A stretch of 64,000 bases of DNA from Fervidobacterium thailandense (GTDB lineage Bacteria; Thermotogota; Thermotogae; Thermotogales; Fervidobacteriaceae), in the NCBI RefSeq assembly GCF_001719065.1, contig NZ_LWAF01000006.1:1-64000 (forward strand), given 5' to 3'. Position numbers and translations under genes: made by a program. The number at the start of each line of letters is the position of its first letter. Within the stretch, counting starts at the first letter, position 1. The notes below the pieces were generated by a model that had not been told where the DNA came from, did no database searches, and worked only from the letters and a program-made list of their open reading frames with translations. This document shows positions 35,760 through 44,884 of this stretch, piece after piece.

Positions 35760-36410
35760 ATGAAAAAGCGAGTTCTCTTCATCGGTGCGCATCCGGACGA
35801 CATTGAAATCTGGGCCGGAGGAACGATATTTAAGATGAAGGAATCTGGGCAATTTGAGATCGTCCATATTGTCCTGACCGATGGTGCAGCCAGTTTGACG
35901 GGTACACGAGAGGAGCGAAAGAGAGAGCAAGATTTTGCTTTGGAGATTCTTAAACCAGATTTCCACGAGTACCTCGGCTTTCCCGATACCTCTCTGGCAT
36001 TCAAGAATGACCTTCCGATAATTTTAGCTAACATCGTCAGAAAATACCGCCCGCATTTAATATTCACCCACAATCCCTTGGACAAGCACCCTGACCACTC
36101 GGCTATCGGCTCAGCTATCCAAAAAGCGTTGTTTCTTGCTTCCACTAAGTCCGAAACTCTTGAAGGTGAACCTCATCTCTGCAACAATCTTATATTCTTC
36201 GTCTCAGATCCACTGCAAATTCCCAAGCATTTATACTTTGTCGACATTTCAGAATACGTTGCTAAAAAGGAAGAACTGATTAAGGTATTCAAAACCCAAC
36301 TTGCCGTATTACTACCCATGCTTCAAGTGAACTACCTGTACGGAGAACTCCTTGGTCTAAGAGCTGCGGAAGCGTTTGAAATTGTCAAATTAGTGGACGG
36401 AGTATTTTAG
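35760..36410 (+). CDS. PIG-L/LmbE family N-acetylglucosaminyl deacetylase
   Basis: A 216-residue zinc-dependent deacetylase. The zinc motif is GAHPDDIEIWAGG at residues 9-21 and the third ligand is in HNPLDKHPDHSAIG. Family members remove N-acetyl groups from amino sugars or related compounds; the substrate here is unknown. Start ATG 35760 follows AAAGGGGTGAAG. It stands alone, between the island edge and a transposon remnant. Confidence 0.88.
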   Translation: MKKRVLFIGAHPDDIEIWAGGTIFKMKESGQFEIVHIVLTDGAASLTGTREERKREQDFALEILKPDFHEYLGFPDTSLAFKNDLPIILANIVRKYRPHLIFTHNPLDKHPDHSAIGSAIQKALFLASTKSETLEGEPHLCNNLIFFVSDPLQIPKHLYFVDISEYVAKKEELIKVFKTQLAVLLPMLQVNYLYGELLGLRAAEAFEIVKLVDGVF

Positions 36411-36559
36411 TTTGGGCGTACCCAACCTTCTGCAAAATTATCCGGGCAGCAAACACACCGATGTACGTTGTGATAGCGACCATTATTATTCATAGTATGG
36501 AAGGGTACTATAAACTCAGGCTTGTAAACAAAGAAAAATCAAGCAAAAGTCCGTGCTTG
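36411..36559. other. Short intergenic region
   Basis: Contains a weak hairpin TTGGG/CCCAA just after the PIG-L stop and otherwise nothing I can support. The gap continues into the TnpB remnant. Confidence 0.4.
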
Positions 36560-37060
36560 ATAGGTGAAAACTCAACACGTCCAAGCGACTAGATGGACTA
36601 TATCAATACAAACAAAACTGCGTCAACGATTTTGTACACACAGTTTCAAGGAAGAGAGTAGAGTATTGCGTTGAAAATGGCATTGGAGTGATAATCGTTG
36701 GCAAGCTCAATCACGGTATGAGCGGTACAAGTATCGGGAGGCAAAACAGCCAAAAGCTTCACCAGATGTCGTACGAAAAGTTCTTGCGGAAATTGAAGTA
36801 CAAAGCAGAAACCCACTGTATTCAAGTCATCAAAGTTTATGAAGTATACACATCCAAACGTGTTCATACTGTGAACTGATAGACAAAATAAACACAAAAC
36901 ACCGAGGTCTGTATGTTTGCTAAAGCTTTTGCTAAAGCTGTGGTATTTCTAAACGCAGATGGGAACGGTACCTTAAACTTTTTGAACAGAGTATCTCCAA
37001 GCTCCTGTGGTTGGGTAGGAGTAATGACATTGGTCAGGCCGGTGCGATCAAGGTTAGTAA
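36560..37060 (+). pseudogene. Degraded IS605-family TnpB remnant
   Basis: Translated pieces in shifting frames match the C-terminal half of TnpB. From about 36570 one reads LNTSKRLDGLYQYKQN, then SRKRVEYCVENGIGVIIVG (about 36645-36700), GKLNHGMSGTSIGRQNSQ, KLKYKAETHCIQVIKVYE and YTSKR. After a frameshift the tail gives NTKHRGLYVC and LNADGNGTLNFLNRV. There are stops and at least one frameshift, no start, and no N-terminal half. Boundaries are approximate. Confidence 0.7.
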
Positions 37061-37108
37061 GGCTAACGACAGCACGAAAAGTCTTCGCACTCCAATACGG
37101 AGAGGAGG

Positions 37109-38719
37109 TCAAAATTTTTCGTAAATCCAATCACATATTAAACCTGTCTCACTTGACACGTTTATCCCGATTAAGTATACTTCCTTTCCTTTGTAAGGTT
37201 CGTAGTATCCTCTTTCCTTTATCTGTTGAAGCGCTTCTTTGGCCGATTTATCAACCTTTAGCTCAATTATGTACACCAAACCATTCAGCTTTACAACAAC
37301 ATCTGCTCTTCCACCAGCACTCTCTTCTTCACTTACCACACTTACTCCCGTCGATTCGAATAAACTCACCATGATGCTTTGATAAAACGCCTCAAGGTGC
37401 GTTAGTTTGTCTTCTTTCCCACTTTTTTCGATTTGCTTTCTTGCCCTCGAACTTACTTTCGCATATATGGTATTCAGCACTCCTATCATCTTTTCTATGT
37501 CTTTGTACTTTATCGCTTTGAACAATTCGTTCGAACTTCTCATTACTTCTGTTAGCTCTATGTTGTTCTGAATCGATAAAATGAACTTTTCCAGTCCTTT
37601 CCTTACATCCGTATTCGGTATGTACAATTCGTATATGGGTTCTGGATCAGTTCTATCTGTGATTAATTTGAGCGATAAATACCCTGCTTGTGCGAGGAAC
37701 ATACTCGGTGGATTATCTTCTATCTCAAACGCTGAGAAATCACTTTGCGAGAATTTGTCTTCTAACAATTCCTGTTTAGAAATACCATGTTTTTTAAGAT
37801 ATTCGTACACAAAACTTGGTGCTCCTGATTCACTCCAATATGGTGCAAAACGCATCTTACTAAAGAATAAAAGTACTGCAAATGGGTTATACACTCTTCT
37901 GTCCTTTCCTTCCTCATCGTACCATATCCCATCGAACGAATATCCATCGTAATACTCCCTGAACATTTCAAGAAAATCTTCTTTGTTCAAACCTGTCAAT
38001 TGTAAATACTTTTGAATATACTCATCGAAGTACTGAATTACTTCCTCGTGAGTATATCCAAGCATCTGAGCATACTTTTCATCGAAGGAGATATCTTCGA
38101 GATTATTTAACGCACTAAATACTCCCATCTTTGTAAATTTGGTTAAGCCTGTGATGAGCAAAAATCTAATTATTCCGGTATAATCTTTCAGCACACTGTA
38201 AAATCCCCGAAGTATCTCTCTCATCTCTTTCGCTTTTTCTGGATTGGTTATGTTATCCAATACTGGTTTTTCGTATTCATCTATCAGTACAACTATCGAC
38301 TTTTTCGTTTTACCATACAAACTCATCAAGAGATTTTCAAATCTTGATACTATATTGTTCCCCGATAAATCCAAATCGTATTGAATCGCATTAAATTTCA
38401 AAACGTTGTTCATCTTTTCTTCTAAATCGCTTTGAGTTTTAAATAAGCCAGAAGCAAGACTGATATATACAACAGGATACTCTTGCCAATCCCATTTGTC
38501 GTATATCCACGTGTCTTTGAATAACTCTTTCTCTCCAGTAAACAAACACCGCAACGTACTCAACAACAAACTCTTCCCAAATCGCCTGGGTCTGGAAAGA
38601 AAATATATCCCTTTTTCTCTCTTTACCAACTCGTATATGTATTTCGTTTTATCAACATAAATAAAATTGCCCTTTATTAAGTCCTTGTAATCATTTACTC
38701 CTAATGGTAGATCCTTCAT
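37109..38719 (-). CDS. AAA-ATPase-like / PD-(D/E)XK protein (DUF1703-type)
   Basis: A 536-residue protein common in large paralogous sets in anaerobic bacteria. The N-terminal AAA-ATPase-like domain starts LPLGVNDYKDLIKGNFIYVD and carries the P-loop region FLSRPRRFGKSLLLSTL, with IVVLIDEYEKPVL as Walker B. The C-terminal PD-(D/E)XK-like domain has GRADVVVKLNGLVYIIELKV. Function is unknown; a nuclease/NTPase role in defence or mobile elements is often proposed. ATG 38719 has GGGGTGG upstream, and the frame runs 7 codons further back without better signals. Confidence 0.85.
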   Translation of the reverse strand: MKDLPLGVNDYKDLIKGNFIYVDKTKYIYELVKREKGIYFLSRPRRFGKSLLLSTLRCLFTGEKELFKDTWIYDKWDWQEYPVVYISLASGLFKTQSDLEEKMNNVLKFNAIQYDLDLSGNNIVSRFENLLMSLYGKTKKSIVVLIDEYEKPVLDNITNPEKAKEMREILRGFYSVLKDYTGIIRFLLITGLTKFTKMGVFSALNNLEDISFDEKYAQMLGYTHEEVIQYFDEYIQKYLQLTGLNKEDFLEMFREYYDGYSFDGIWYDEEGKDRRVYNPFAVLLFFSKMRFAPYWSESGAPSFVYEYLKKHGISKQELLEDKFSQSDFSAFEIEDNPPSMFLAQAGYLSLKLITDRTDPEPIYELYIPNTDVRKGLEKFILSIQNNIELTEVMRSSNELFKAIKYKDIEKMIGVLNTIYAKVSSRARKQIEKSGKEDKLTHLEAFYQSIMVSLFESTGVSVVSEEESAGGRADVVVKLNGLVYIIELKVDKSAKEALQQIKERGYYEPYKGKEVYLIGINVSSETGLICDWIYEKF

Positions 38720-39143
38720 CAATACCACCCCACAGGGCACTTATCCTTCGCGTTTCTCAAATCCGATTCGTGGTGTTGAACGTGATGTTGAAAAAATAAA
38801 TACTCTTTTCTCCAAATGGATTTTTGAACTTCTTCAGTAACTTTTTTCAATTCTCCATTTATTCCGAACGCGTGGATACCTGATTCTGTACTCAATATGA
38901 AAGGTAAATTGCAATGCAAGTCGTGAACATTTCTCCCTTCGATTGAAGTTAATTGCCGCGAGTATCAGATAGCGATTAATATTTCTTTTCCACACACCGA
39001 GAATATTATACACCAACAACAAAACAAGATTCCCGATGAGATTTACTAAGCACACTAACATCCTTCCTGTATAACTAAGTCTATCACATTCTTCCATGTT
39101 CCTTGAGATGATAGTTTTGTCAGTTCATGACACAGAATTTGAA
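38720..39143. other. Intergenic region without supported gene
   Basis: Overlapping minus-strand frames of 66 and 87 codons lack RBS and family resemblance. Nothing else is supported before the IS relic. Confidence 0.5.
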
Positions 39144-39239
39144 GGCTGAACTCCGTTCCCGGAAGGAATTTCGTAGTCCGATAAAAGGGAGATTGTGTTT
39201 TCTTTCTCTACCTGGTAAGTATGTCCATACCTATTCGTG
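39144..39239. repeat. IS end relic related to the element at 29943-31175
   Basis: Matches 31025-31185 at both ends: GGCTGA, GGAAGGAATTT and CGATAAAAGG at the left, then TCTCTACCTGGTAAGTATGT and CCTATTCGTG at the right. The central part, including the hairpin, is missing, as are the transposase and the other end. It sits 18 bases upstream of the csp -35. Confidence 0.75.
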
Positions 39240-39257
39240 GAGAAATTTTTTACCCTA

Positions 39258-39286
39258 TTGACATTCTTAAGGTTGGATGATATACT
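39258..39286 (+). promoter_or_regulatory. Promoter of csp
   Basis: TTGACA (39258-39263), 17-bp spacer, TATACT (39281-39286). The approximately 55-base leader may carry cold-responsive structure. Confidence 0.85.
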
Positions 39287-39348
39287 CAATCATCCGCTGC
39301 TTGAGGAAAGAGCAACGGAGAGAAAAAAGATCTTAGGAGGAAGCGTGT

Positions 39349-39549
39349 ATGAAAGGTACAGTTAAGTGGTTCGATTCAAAGAAAGGCTACGGTTTTATCA
39401 CGAAGGAAGACGGAGAAGACATCTTCGTTCACTTCAGCGCCATTCAAATGGATGGTTTTAGGACTCTCAAAGAAGGCGACCGTGTAGAGTTCGAGGTTCA
39501 AAAGGGACAAAAAGGTCCTCAGGCAGCGAACGTCAGGTTGGTTAAGTAA
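39349..39549 (+). CDS. csp: Cold shock protein (Csp family)
   Basis: A 66-residue OB-fold nucleic-acid chaperone. RNP1 is KGYGFIT and RNP2 is DIFVHF, within the full family pattern [18 protein letters not shown] to [17 protein letters not shown] precedes the ATG. It has its own promoter and terminator, hence monocistronic. Confidence 0.96.
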   Translation: MKGTVKWFDSKKGYGFITKEDGEDIFVHFSAIQMDGFRTLKEGDRVEFEVQKGQKGPQAANVRLVK

Positions 39550-39566
39550 TCTTACAGCCTTCAATG

Positions 39567-39592
39567 GCCCCCGCAAGGGGGCTTTTATTTTT
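39567..39592 (+). terminator. Terminator after csp
   Basis: GCCCCC (39567-39572) and GGGGGC (39577-39582) close a GCAA tetraloop and run into T-rich sequence. Confidence 0.88.
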
Positions 39593-39601
39593 ATGAATGG
39601 T

Positions 39602-39610
39602 TGGTATAAT
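39602..39610 (+). promoter_or_regulatory. Extended -10 promoter of glycosyltransferase
   Basis: TGGTATAAT (TATAAT at 39605-39610), a TGn-extended -10 directly after the csp terminator; -35 is weak. Confidence 0.5.
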
Positions 39611-39653
39611 TAAGAGAGCCACGTATGAACTTTCGTTTCGGAGGTATAGCGAA

Positions 39654-40682
39654 ATGAAAGGTCCGAGTATATCGGTCATCATTCCCATGTACAACGTAGA
39701 ACGGTTCATTGGTGCAACTCTGAAGAGTATTTTGAGGCAGAATCGAGATGATATAGAGATTATCGTGGTGAACGATGGCTCGAAAGATGGCAGTCGCGCG
39801 GTGGCTGAAGGTATTTTGAAGAATTCTAATGTGCGTTGGACTATTATAGATCAACCAAACGGCGGTGTCAGTGTGGCCAGGAATACGGGATTACAGCATG
39901 CAAATGGCCGGTTTATAAAATTCGTTGATGGTGATGATCTACTTTTTGACGGTGCGCTGGATATTCTTGAGCGTGAGATGGTTAGAACCGGAGCGGATGT
40001 TGTCTTTGGAAATTACGTTCTTAGGACGTTGAAGGGAAAAACAATTTTCGAGCAACCGCATATGGGAAAGTTGAAGGAGGGTTACCAAGATAGGTTCTCG
40101 TTTATCATAGACTTTTTGAAATTTAAACCTTTTGTCCACCTTGGGTGTATGCTAATAAGAAGGGATGTTATTGAAAGTTCTTCTCTAAGATTTACGAGAG
40201 GTATAAAAATAGCCGAGGATGTTGAATTTGCCGCAAAGCTGTTTTACCACAGCAACTCGATATATTATGTGGATAAGTTTGTGTACGATTGGATTCGGCG
40301 TCCACAGTCGGCAACTAAAGCGCGAAGTTCTGTTATGTTTCAACACGTCGCTGTGATGAGAAGGTTGATCAATTACTTCCGAAGCTTAGGGGAATTTGAG
40401 CTTGCGAGTGTTATCGAGGAAGAAATTTTGCCGATTGCCTTTGCCCAAGTTGTTGGTATTCTTGCATATAACCGGCTTGACTACCAAACGTGGGTACGCT
40501 TGGTGGAACATCCTGTAATCAAAGGTTACTTATCCAAACTTTCGGTCAAGTATCTTGACCTTAGTAAGAGTCATTTCCACCGTCAGATGATCGTTGCACG
40601 CGAGGTTCTCAGGTTATCCCCCACACTCCTTTATCTTCTTCTTCGCGGTGTCAGAAAATACCACGAAATCTTCGGTGGTTGA
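39654..40682 (+). CDS. Family 2 glycosyltransferase
   Basis: A 342-residue GT-A enzyme using a nucleotide sugar. The start SVIIPMYNVERFIGATLKSI, VVNDGSKDGSRAV, ARNTGLQHANGRF and the metal-binding FVDGDDLL are diagnostic. The C-terminal acceptor domain is family-specific and does not reveal the acceptor. GGAGGT lies 8 bases before ATG 39654, while the frame extends to 39597 within the promoter region. It is monocistronic, upstream of a tRNA. Confidence 0.9.
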   Translation: MKGPSISVIIPMYNVERFIGATLKSILRQNRDDIEIIVVNDGSKDGSRAVAEGILKNSNVRWTIIDQPNGGVSVARNTGLQHANGRFIKFVDGDDLLFDGALDILEREMVRTGADVVFGNYVLRTLKGKTIFEQPHMGKLKEGYQDRFSFIIDFLKFKPFVHLGCMLIRRDVIESSSLRFTRGIKIAEDVEFAAKLFYHSNSIYYVDKFVYDWIRRPQSATKARSSVMFQHVAVMRRLINYFRSLGEFELASVIEEEILPIAFAQVVGILAYNRLDYQTWVRLVEHPVIKGYLSKLSVKYLDLSKSHFHRQMIVAREVLRLSPTLLYLLLRGVRKYHEIFGG

Positions 40683-40697
40683 TTATGTACCCTCCCC

Positions 40698-40726
40698 TTG
40701 AAAAATGTGGATGTGGATGGTATAAT
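40698..40726 (+). promoter_or_regulatory. Promoter of tRNA-Gly
   Basis: TTGAAA (40698-40703), 17-bp spacer, TATAAT (40721-40726), about 30 bases before the tRNA. Confidence 0.75.
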
Positions 40727-40757
40727 AATCGTGAACTCAAATAACTATTCCCTTCGA

Positions 40758-40833
40758 GCGGGCGTAGCTCAGTTGGTAGAGCATCAGCTTCCCAAGCTGA
40801 GGGCCGCGGGTTCGAATCCCGTCGCCCGCTCCA
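40758..40833 (+). tRNA. tRNA-Gly (anticodon CCC)
   Basis: 76 bases including an encoded CCA. The acceptor stem GCGGGCG pairs with CGCCCGC, the D-arm has AGCTCAGTTGGTAGAGC, the anticodon loop TTCCCAA places CCC at 40791-40793, and the T-arm has GGGTTCGAATCCC. All four stems pair. Confidence 0.97.
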
Positions 40834-40864
40834 GATACGGCAAAGTAGAATAGGACTCAAAGAT

Positions 40865-40897
40865 ACGTTACACGCAAGTTCGTGTAACGTTTTTTTA
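40865..40897 (+). terminator. Terminator after tRNA-Gly
   Basis: ACGTTACACG (40865-40874) pairs with CGTGTAACGT (40881-40890), followed by seven or eight T. Confidence 0.92.
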
Positions 40898-40911
40898 TAC
40901 AATAACAGTAA

Positions 40912-42441
<1,530 letters not shown>

Positions 42442-42464
42442 AGAGGTGAACTCTGTTCAAAATA

Positions 42465-42489
42465 AAAACCCCGGGCTTCCGGGGTTTTT
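42465..42489. terminator. Bidirectional terminator between guaB and membrane protein gene
   Basis: AAAACCCCGG (42465-42474) pairs with CCGGGGTTTT (42479-42488) around GCTT; T-run on one strand and A-run mirrored on the other, suiting two convergent genes. Confidence 0.9.
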
Positions 42490-42491
42490 AT

Positions 42492-42830
42492 TCATTCTTT
42501 TGATTCTGAGGACCAATTTGAATTCCAGCTGGATTTTTTCTTCCTATGAGACGTTATTATCAATTTCAGTCCCAGTTCTATCAATCCCGCACCCAATAGG
42601 GCGACGACAAATTCCCAAAAACCGATCTTTAAATAACCGAGTGCGTGTGTTACTATAAGGCCACCGAGTACGGTTAAGCCTATACCGTTTGGGAAACCTT
42701 TGGCCATAGTGACAATGCCACTTGCAATTGCAATGCTTCCGAGTGCCAACCATACAGGTGACGTAACCGAGAGAACGATCGCCAGTATGATACATATACC
42801 AGCCGTTAGTAGTATAGTACCCCAAAGCAT
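42492..42830 (-). CDS. Small integral membrane protein of bactofilin operon
   Basis: A 112-residue protein with about four hydrophobic helices (MLWGTILLTAGICIILAIVL, then LALGSIAIASGIV and EFVVALLGAGLIELGL) and a charged Lys/Ser-rich tail. It resembles the small LiaI/DUF5668-like membrane proteins often placed with DUF2089 regulators; that is inference. I chose ATG 42830, preceded by GGGAGGTG, although the frame begins with an ATGA overlap at 42863. Last gene of a four-gene minus-strand operon. Confidence 0.75.
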   Translation of the reverse strand: MLWGTILLTAGICIILAIVLSVTSPVWLALGSIAIASGIVTMAKGFPNGIGLTVLGGLIVTHALGYLKIGFWEFVVALLGAGLIELGLKLIITSHRKKKSSWNSNWSSESKE

Positions 42831-42859
42831 TTCAGCACCTCCCGATCTAAAAAGTATTT

Positions 42860-43858
42860 TCATTCCTCGCTATATCGTTCTGGTTCTATACCTTTGTAAG
42901 TTTCGTAACTTGCAAGCTCCACTACGAGTTTACCATGATTTTCAACATCTTCGGCTGTCAGGATTCTGATTTTTGCATTTCCTCTGTTGAACAAAAGTTC
43001 AGTTGTCAGAACATCACAGGTCAGCGAACCATTATTTTCAAGCTCCTCTGTTGTTACGCTTTGCAATGCGCACCTTCCATTGTTTTCGATGCGTTCGCAA
43101 ACTAACGTTTCGCAACCTAGATCCCCGTTGTTTGACAATGTTTCGGCTGTGCATTTCCTTACATCGAGCTTTCCATCATTCTTTAGTTCCTCGCCCCAAA
43201 GTTTTTGTGTTGATAAACTCCCACCCGTCTGGATTTCCAAGTATTCGCAAGAAACGCTCTGCGAGTTCAATTTTCCACTGACGGTAAGTCTTTCGCAGTG
43301 CAGTTTCTGAACGTTAACGTTTCCAACGACCTTAACGTATTTTGCGTCTTTGATTTCCTCAGCTTCAAAATTACCGCTCAATACCATCTCTTCTCTCGGG
43401 GTTGGGGGATTGTAATATCCGGAGTCCTTTATGAAATCCTTCATAAATGGTAAATCCACGGCCACTCCGCTTTTCTTGCCGGCAACGTATCCGTTTCCCG
43501 ATTCTTGGCACATAACAAGTTTTGCATCACCAAGAACCTTCCCACCACGCCAGGAGATCTTCGAAGTTGCCGCGTTCAAATTACCGTGCACCGTACCGGA
43601 TAACTCGACGTAACAATTTACAACATCAAGGTCACCGAGTATTTCCCCATCTATCGTCAGCTTCGAGTTTCGCGCGGACACCGTCTCTCTGATGACCTCG
43701 CCAGGTTTAACAACGAATACCTCGTTGTACACTTCTCTAACCTTTGATTGGCTGAACTCCTCTTCGCTGGATTCAAAGAGAGCGTTTACGAGTTTTTCCG
43801 CGTCCTCTGGAGATAACTCACCGCGTTCCACCGCTTCCAGTATCTTTCTCAATTCCAT
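42860..43858 (-). CDS. Bactofilin-like/beta-solenoid protein with N-terminal SHOCT-like helix
   Basis: A 332-residue protein. The first 30 residues (RKILEAVERGELSPEDAEKL) form the short helical motif also seen at the end of the DUF2089 protein and the start of the next gene's product. The middle (KLTIDGEILGDLDVVNCYVE) is bactofilin-like (DUF583). From about residue 165 come imperfect 18-22 residue units such as AETLSNNGDLGCETLVCERI and ENNGRCALQSVTTEEL, predicted to stack as a right-handed beta-solenoid. It is cysteine-rich for an intracellular protein. Probably a membrane-associated scaffold. Confidence 0.78.
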   Translation of the reverse strand: MELRKILEAVERGELSPEDAEKLVNALFESSEEEFSQSKVREVYNEVFVVKPGEVIRETVSARNSKLTIDGEILGDLDVVNCYVELSGTVHGNLNAATSKISWRGGKVLGDAKLVMCQESGNGYVAGKKSGVAVDLPFMKDFIKDSGYYNPPTPREEMVLSGNFEAEEIKDAKYVKVVGNVNVQKLHCERLTVSGKLNSQSVSCEYLEIQTGGSLSTQKLWGEELKNDGKLDVRKCTAETLSNNGDLGCETLVCERIENNGRCALQSVTTEELENNGSLTCDVLTTELLFNRGNAKIRILTAEDVENHGKLVVELASYETYKGIEPERYSEE

Positions 43859-43915
43859 CCTACCGCCCCCTGTCGATCAGTCAGGAATAATAAAATTCGA
43901 CTTGGTTGCATCGTT

Positions 43916-44437
43916 TCATTCCTCGATCTTAATTCCGGATAATATTGGTTTGACGAACAACTTCACCGTTCCGAGGATGCCACCGATAAAGAAGTTGTTC
44001 ACCTCATTTACGCGACCCTTGACCACGGGCTTCTTACCAGAGTACTCACTCCCGACTATGAGTAGATTGCCGTTGATGAGGCCTCCGTCCCACTTTGCTT
44101 TGGAACCTACAAGATCGACGTTGCCATGGATCTCACCGGAAAAATATAGCTCTGAGAATACAAGTTGCACATCCCCGTAAACCTTTCCTTTGATAATCGC
44201 GGTTCCGTTAACGATTTCCAAACCTCCAATGACTTCCTCCCCTTCTTCAACAACAACATCCTTTCCCACAACGGTTCTACCACGCTTTTTCGGTTTTCCC
44301 TTTTCCTTTTCATCACCAGTGCCCGATCGTTGAGTTTCCTTGAGAGCGAGTATCAGTTGCTCGGCTTCATCAACTGTAATCTCGTGTCGAGCAAGTGCCT
44401 CCAAAATCGACCTTATATCACTTGGCAACTCGCCCAT
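43916..44437 (-). CDS. Short bactofilin-like protein with SHOCT-like N-terminus
   Basis: A 173-residue relative of the previous protein. The N-terminal helix is RSILEALARHEITVDEAEQL, then a charged linker rich in Lys/Glu. The C-terminal beta-helix has short repeats (VVEEGEEVIGGLEIVNG, AIIKGKVYGDVQLVFSELY, GEIHGNVDLVGSKAKW). It overlaps the end of the DUF2089 gene by 20 bases, indicating coupled translation. Confidence 0.78.
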   Translation of the reverse strand: MGELPSDIRSILEALARHEITVDEAEQLILALKETQRSGTGDEKEKGKPKKRGRTVVGKDVVVEEGEEVIGGLEIVNGTAIIKGKVYGDVQLVFSELYFSGEIHGNVDLVGSKAKWDGGLINGNLLIVGSEYSGKKPVVKGRVNEVNNFFIGGILGTVKLFVKPILSGIKIEE

Positions 44438-44816
44438 CTTCTTCCCCCCCTCGGCGCTTTTTTAGAAGCGCTATCGCTTCTTCAACGGTGATTTTCTTCT
44501 CCTTGAGTAACCGGAACACGTCTGCTTCAGTACTTTCCTCATCGGTGTCTATCGGTGTCAACCCCATCTTCTCCAACAACCGCTCCAATTTCCCACGTAG
44601 CGCAAAGTAGCCAATACCCGTCAGCCGTTCAATTTCCTTCAAATTCCCGCGTGCTCTCAAGAACATCAAGACAAATTTTGTATCTTCTTCGTCAAGAAAA
44701 ACATACGGTGGCACTTCGAATGTGCCGCGAACGATCACATCGTGTTCTTCGCATTTTAATTCTTTCACCACCATGGGCTTCCCACAAATCGGGCATCTTG
44801 GTAGCATCATCGACAC
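44418..44816 (-). CDS. DUF2089 family zinc-finger/HTH regulator
   Basis: A 132-residue protein with a zinc finger (CPICGKPMVVKELKCEEHD, residues about 8-26) followed by a sigma-region-4-like helix-turn-helix (LKEIERLTGIGYFALRGKLE) and the C-terminal helix EKKITVEEAIALLKKRR. Probably the regulator of its own operon. AAGGAGG lies 9 bases before a GTG at 44816, which I take as the start; ATG 44810 is the alternative. First gene of the operon, from a consensus promoter. Confidence 0.85.
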   Translation of the reverse strand: MSMMLPRCPICGKPMVVKELKCEEHDVIVRGTFEVPPYVFLDEEDTKFVLMFLRARGNLKEIERLTGIGYFALRGKLERLLEKMGLTPIDTDEESTEADVFRLLKEKKITVEEAIALLKKRRGGEEDGRVAK

Positions 44817-44842
44817 GTCATACCACCTCCTTGGCAAAAAAT

Positions 44843-44871
44843 ATTATACCACAAACAAAAATTTTTGTCAA
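44843..44871 (-). promoter_or_regulatory. Consensus promoter of DUF2089-bactofilin operon
   Basis: On the minus strand TTGACA (44866-44871), 17-bp spacer and TATAAT (44843-44848): an exact housekeeping sigma consensus. Confidence 0.9.
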
Positions 44872-44884
44872 ACATACAAAAAAA

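Noticed and set aside
36913-37374. 153-codon plus-strand frame
   Set aside because: Its first half is TnpB remnant sequence and its second half is antisense to the AAA/PD-(D/E)XK gene.
38834-39097. 87-codon minus-strand frame
   Set aside because: No RBS, no recognisable domain, overlaps another weak frame.
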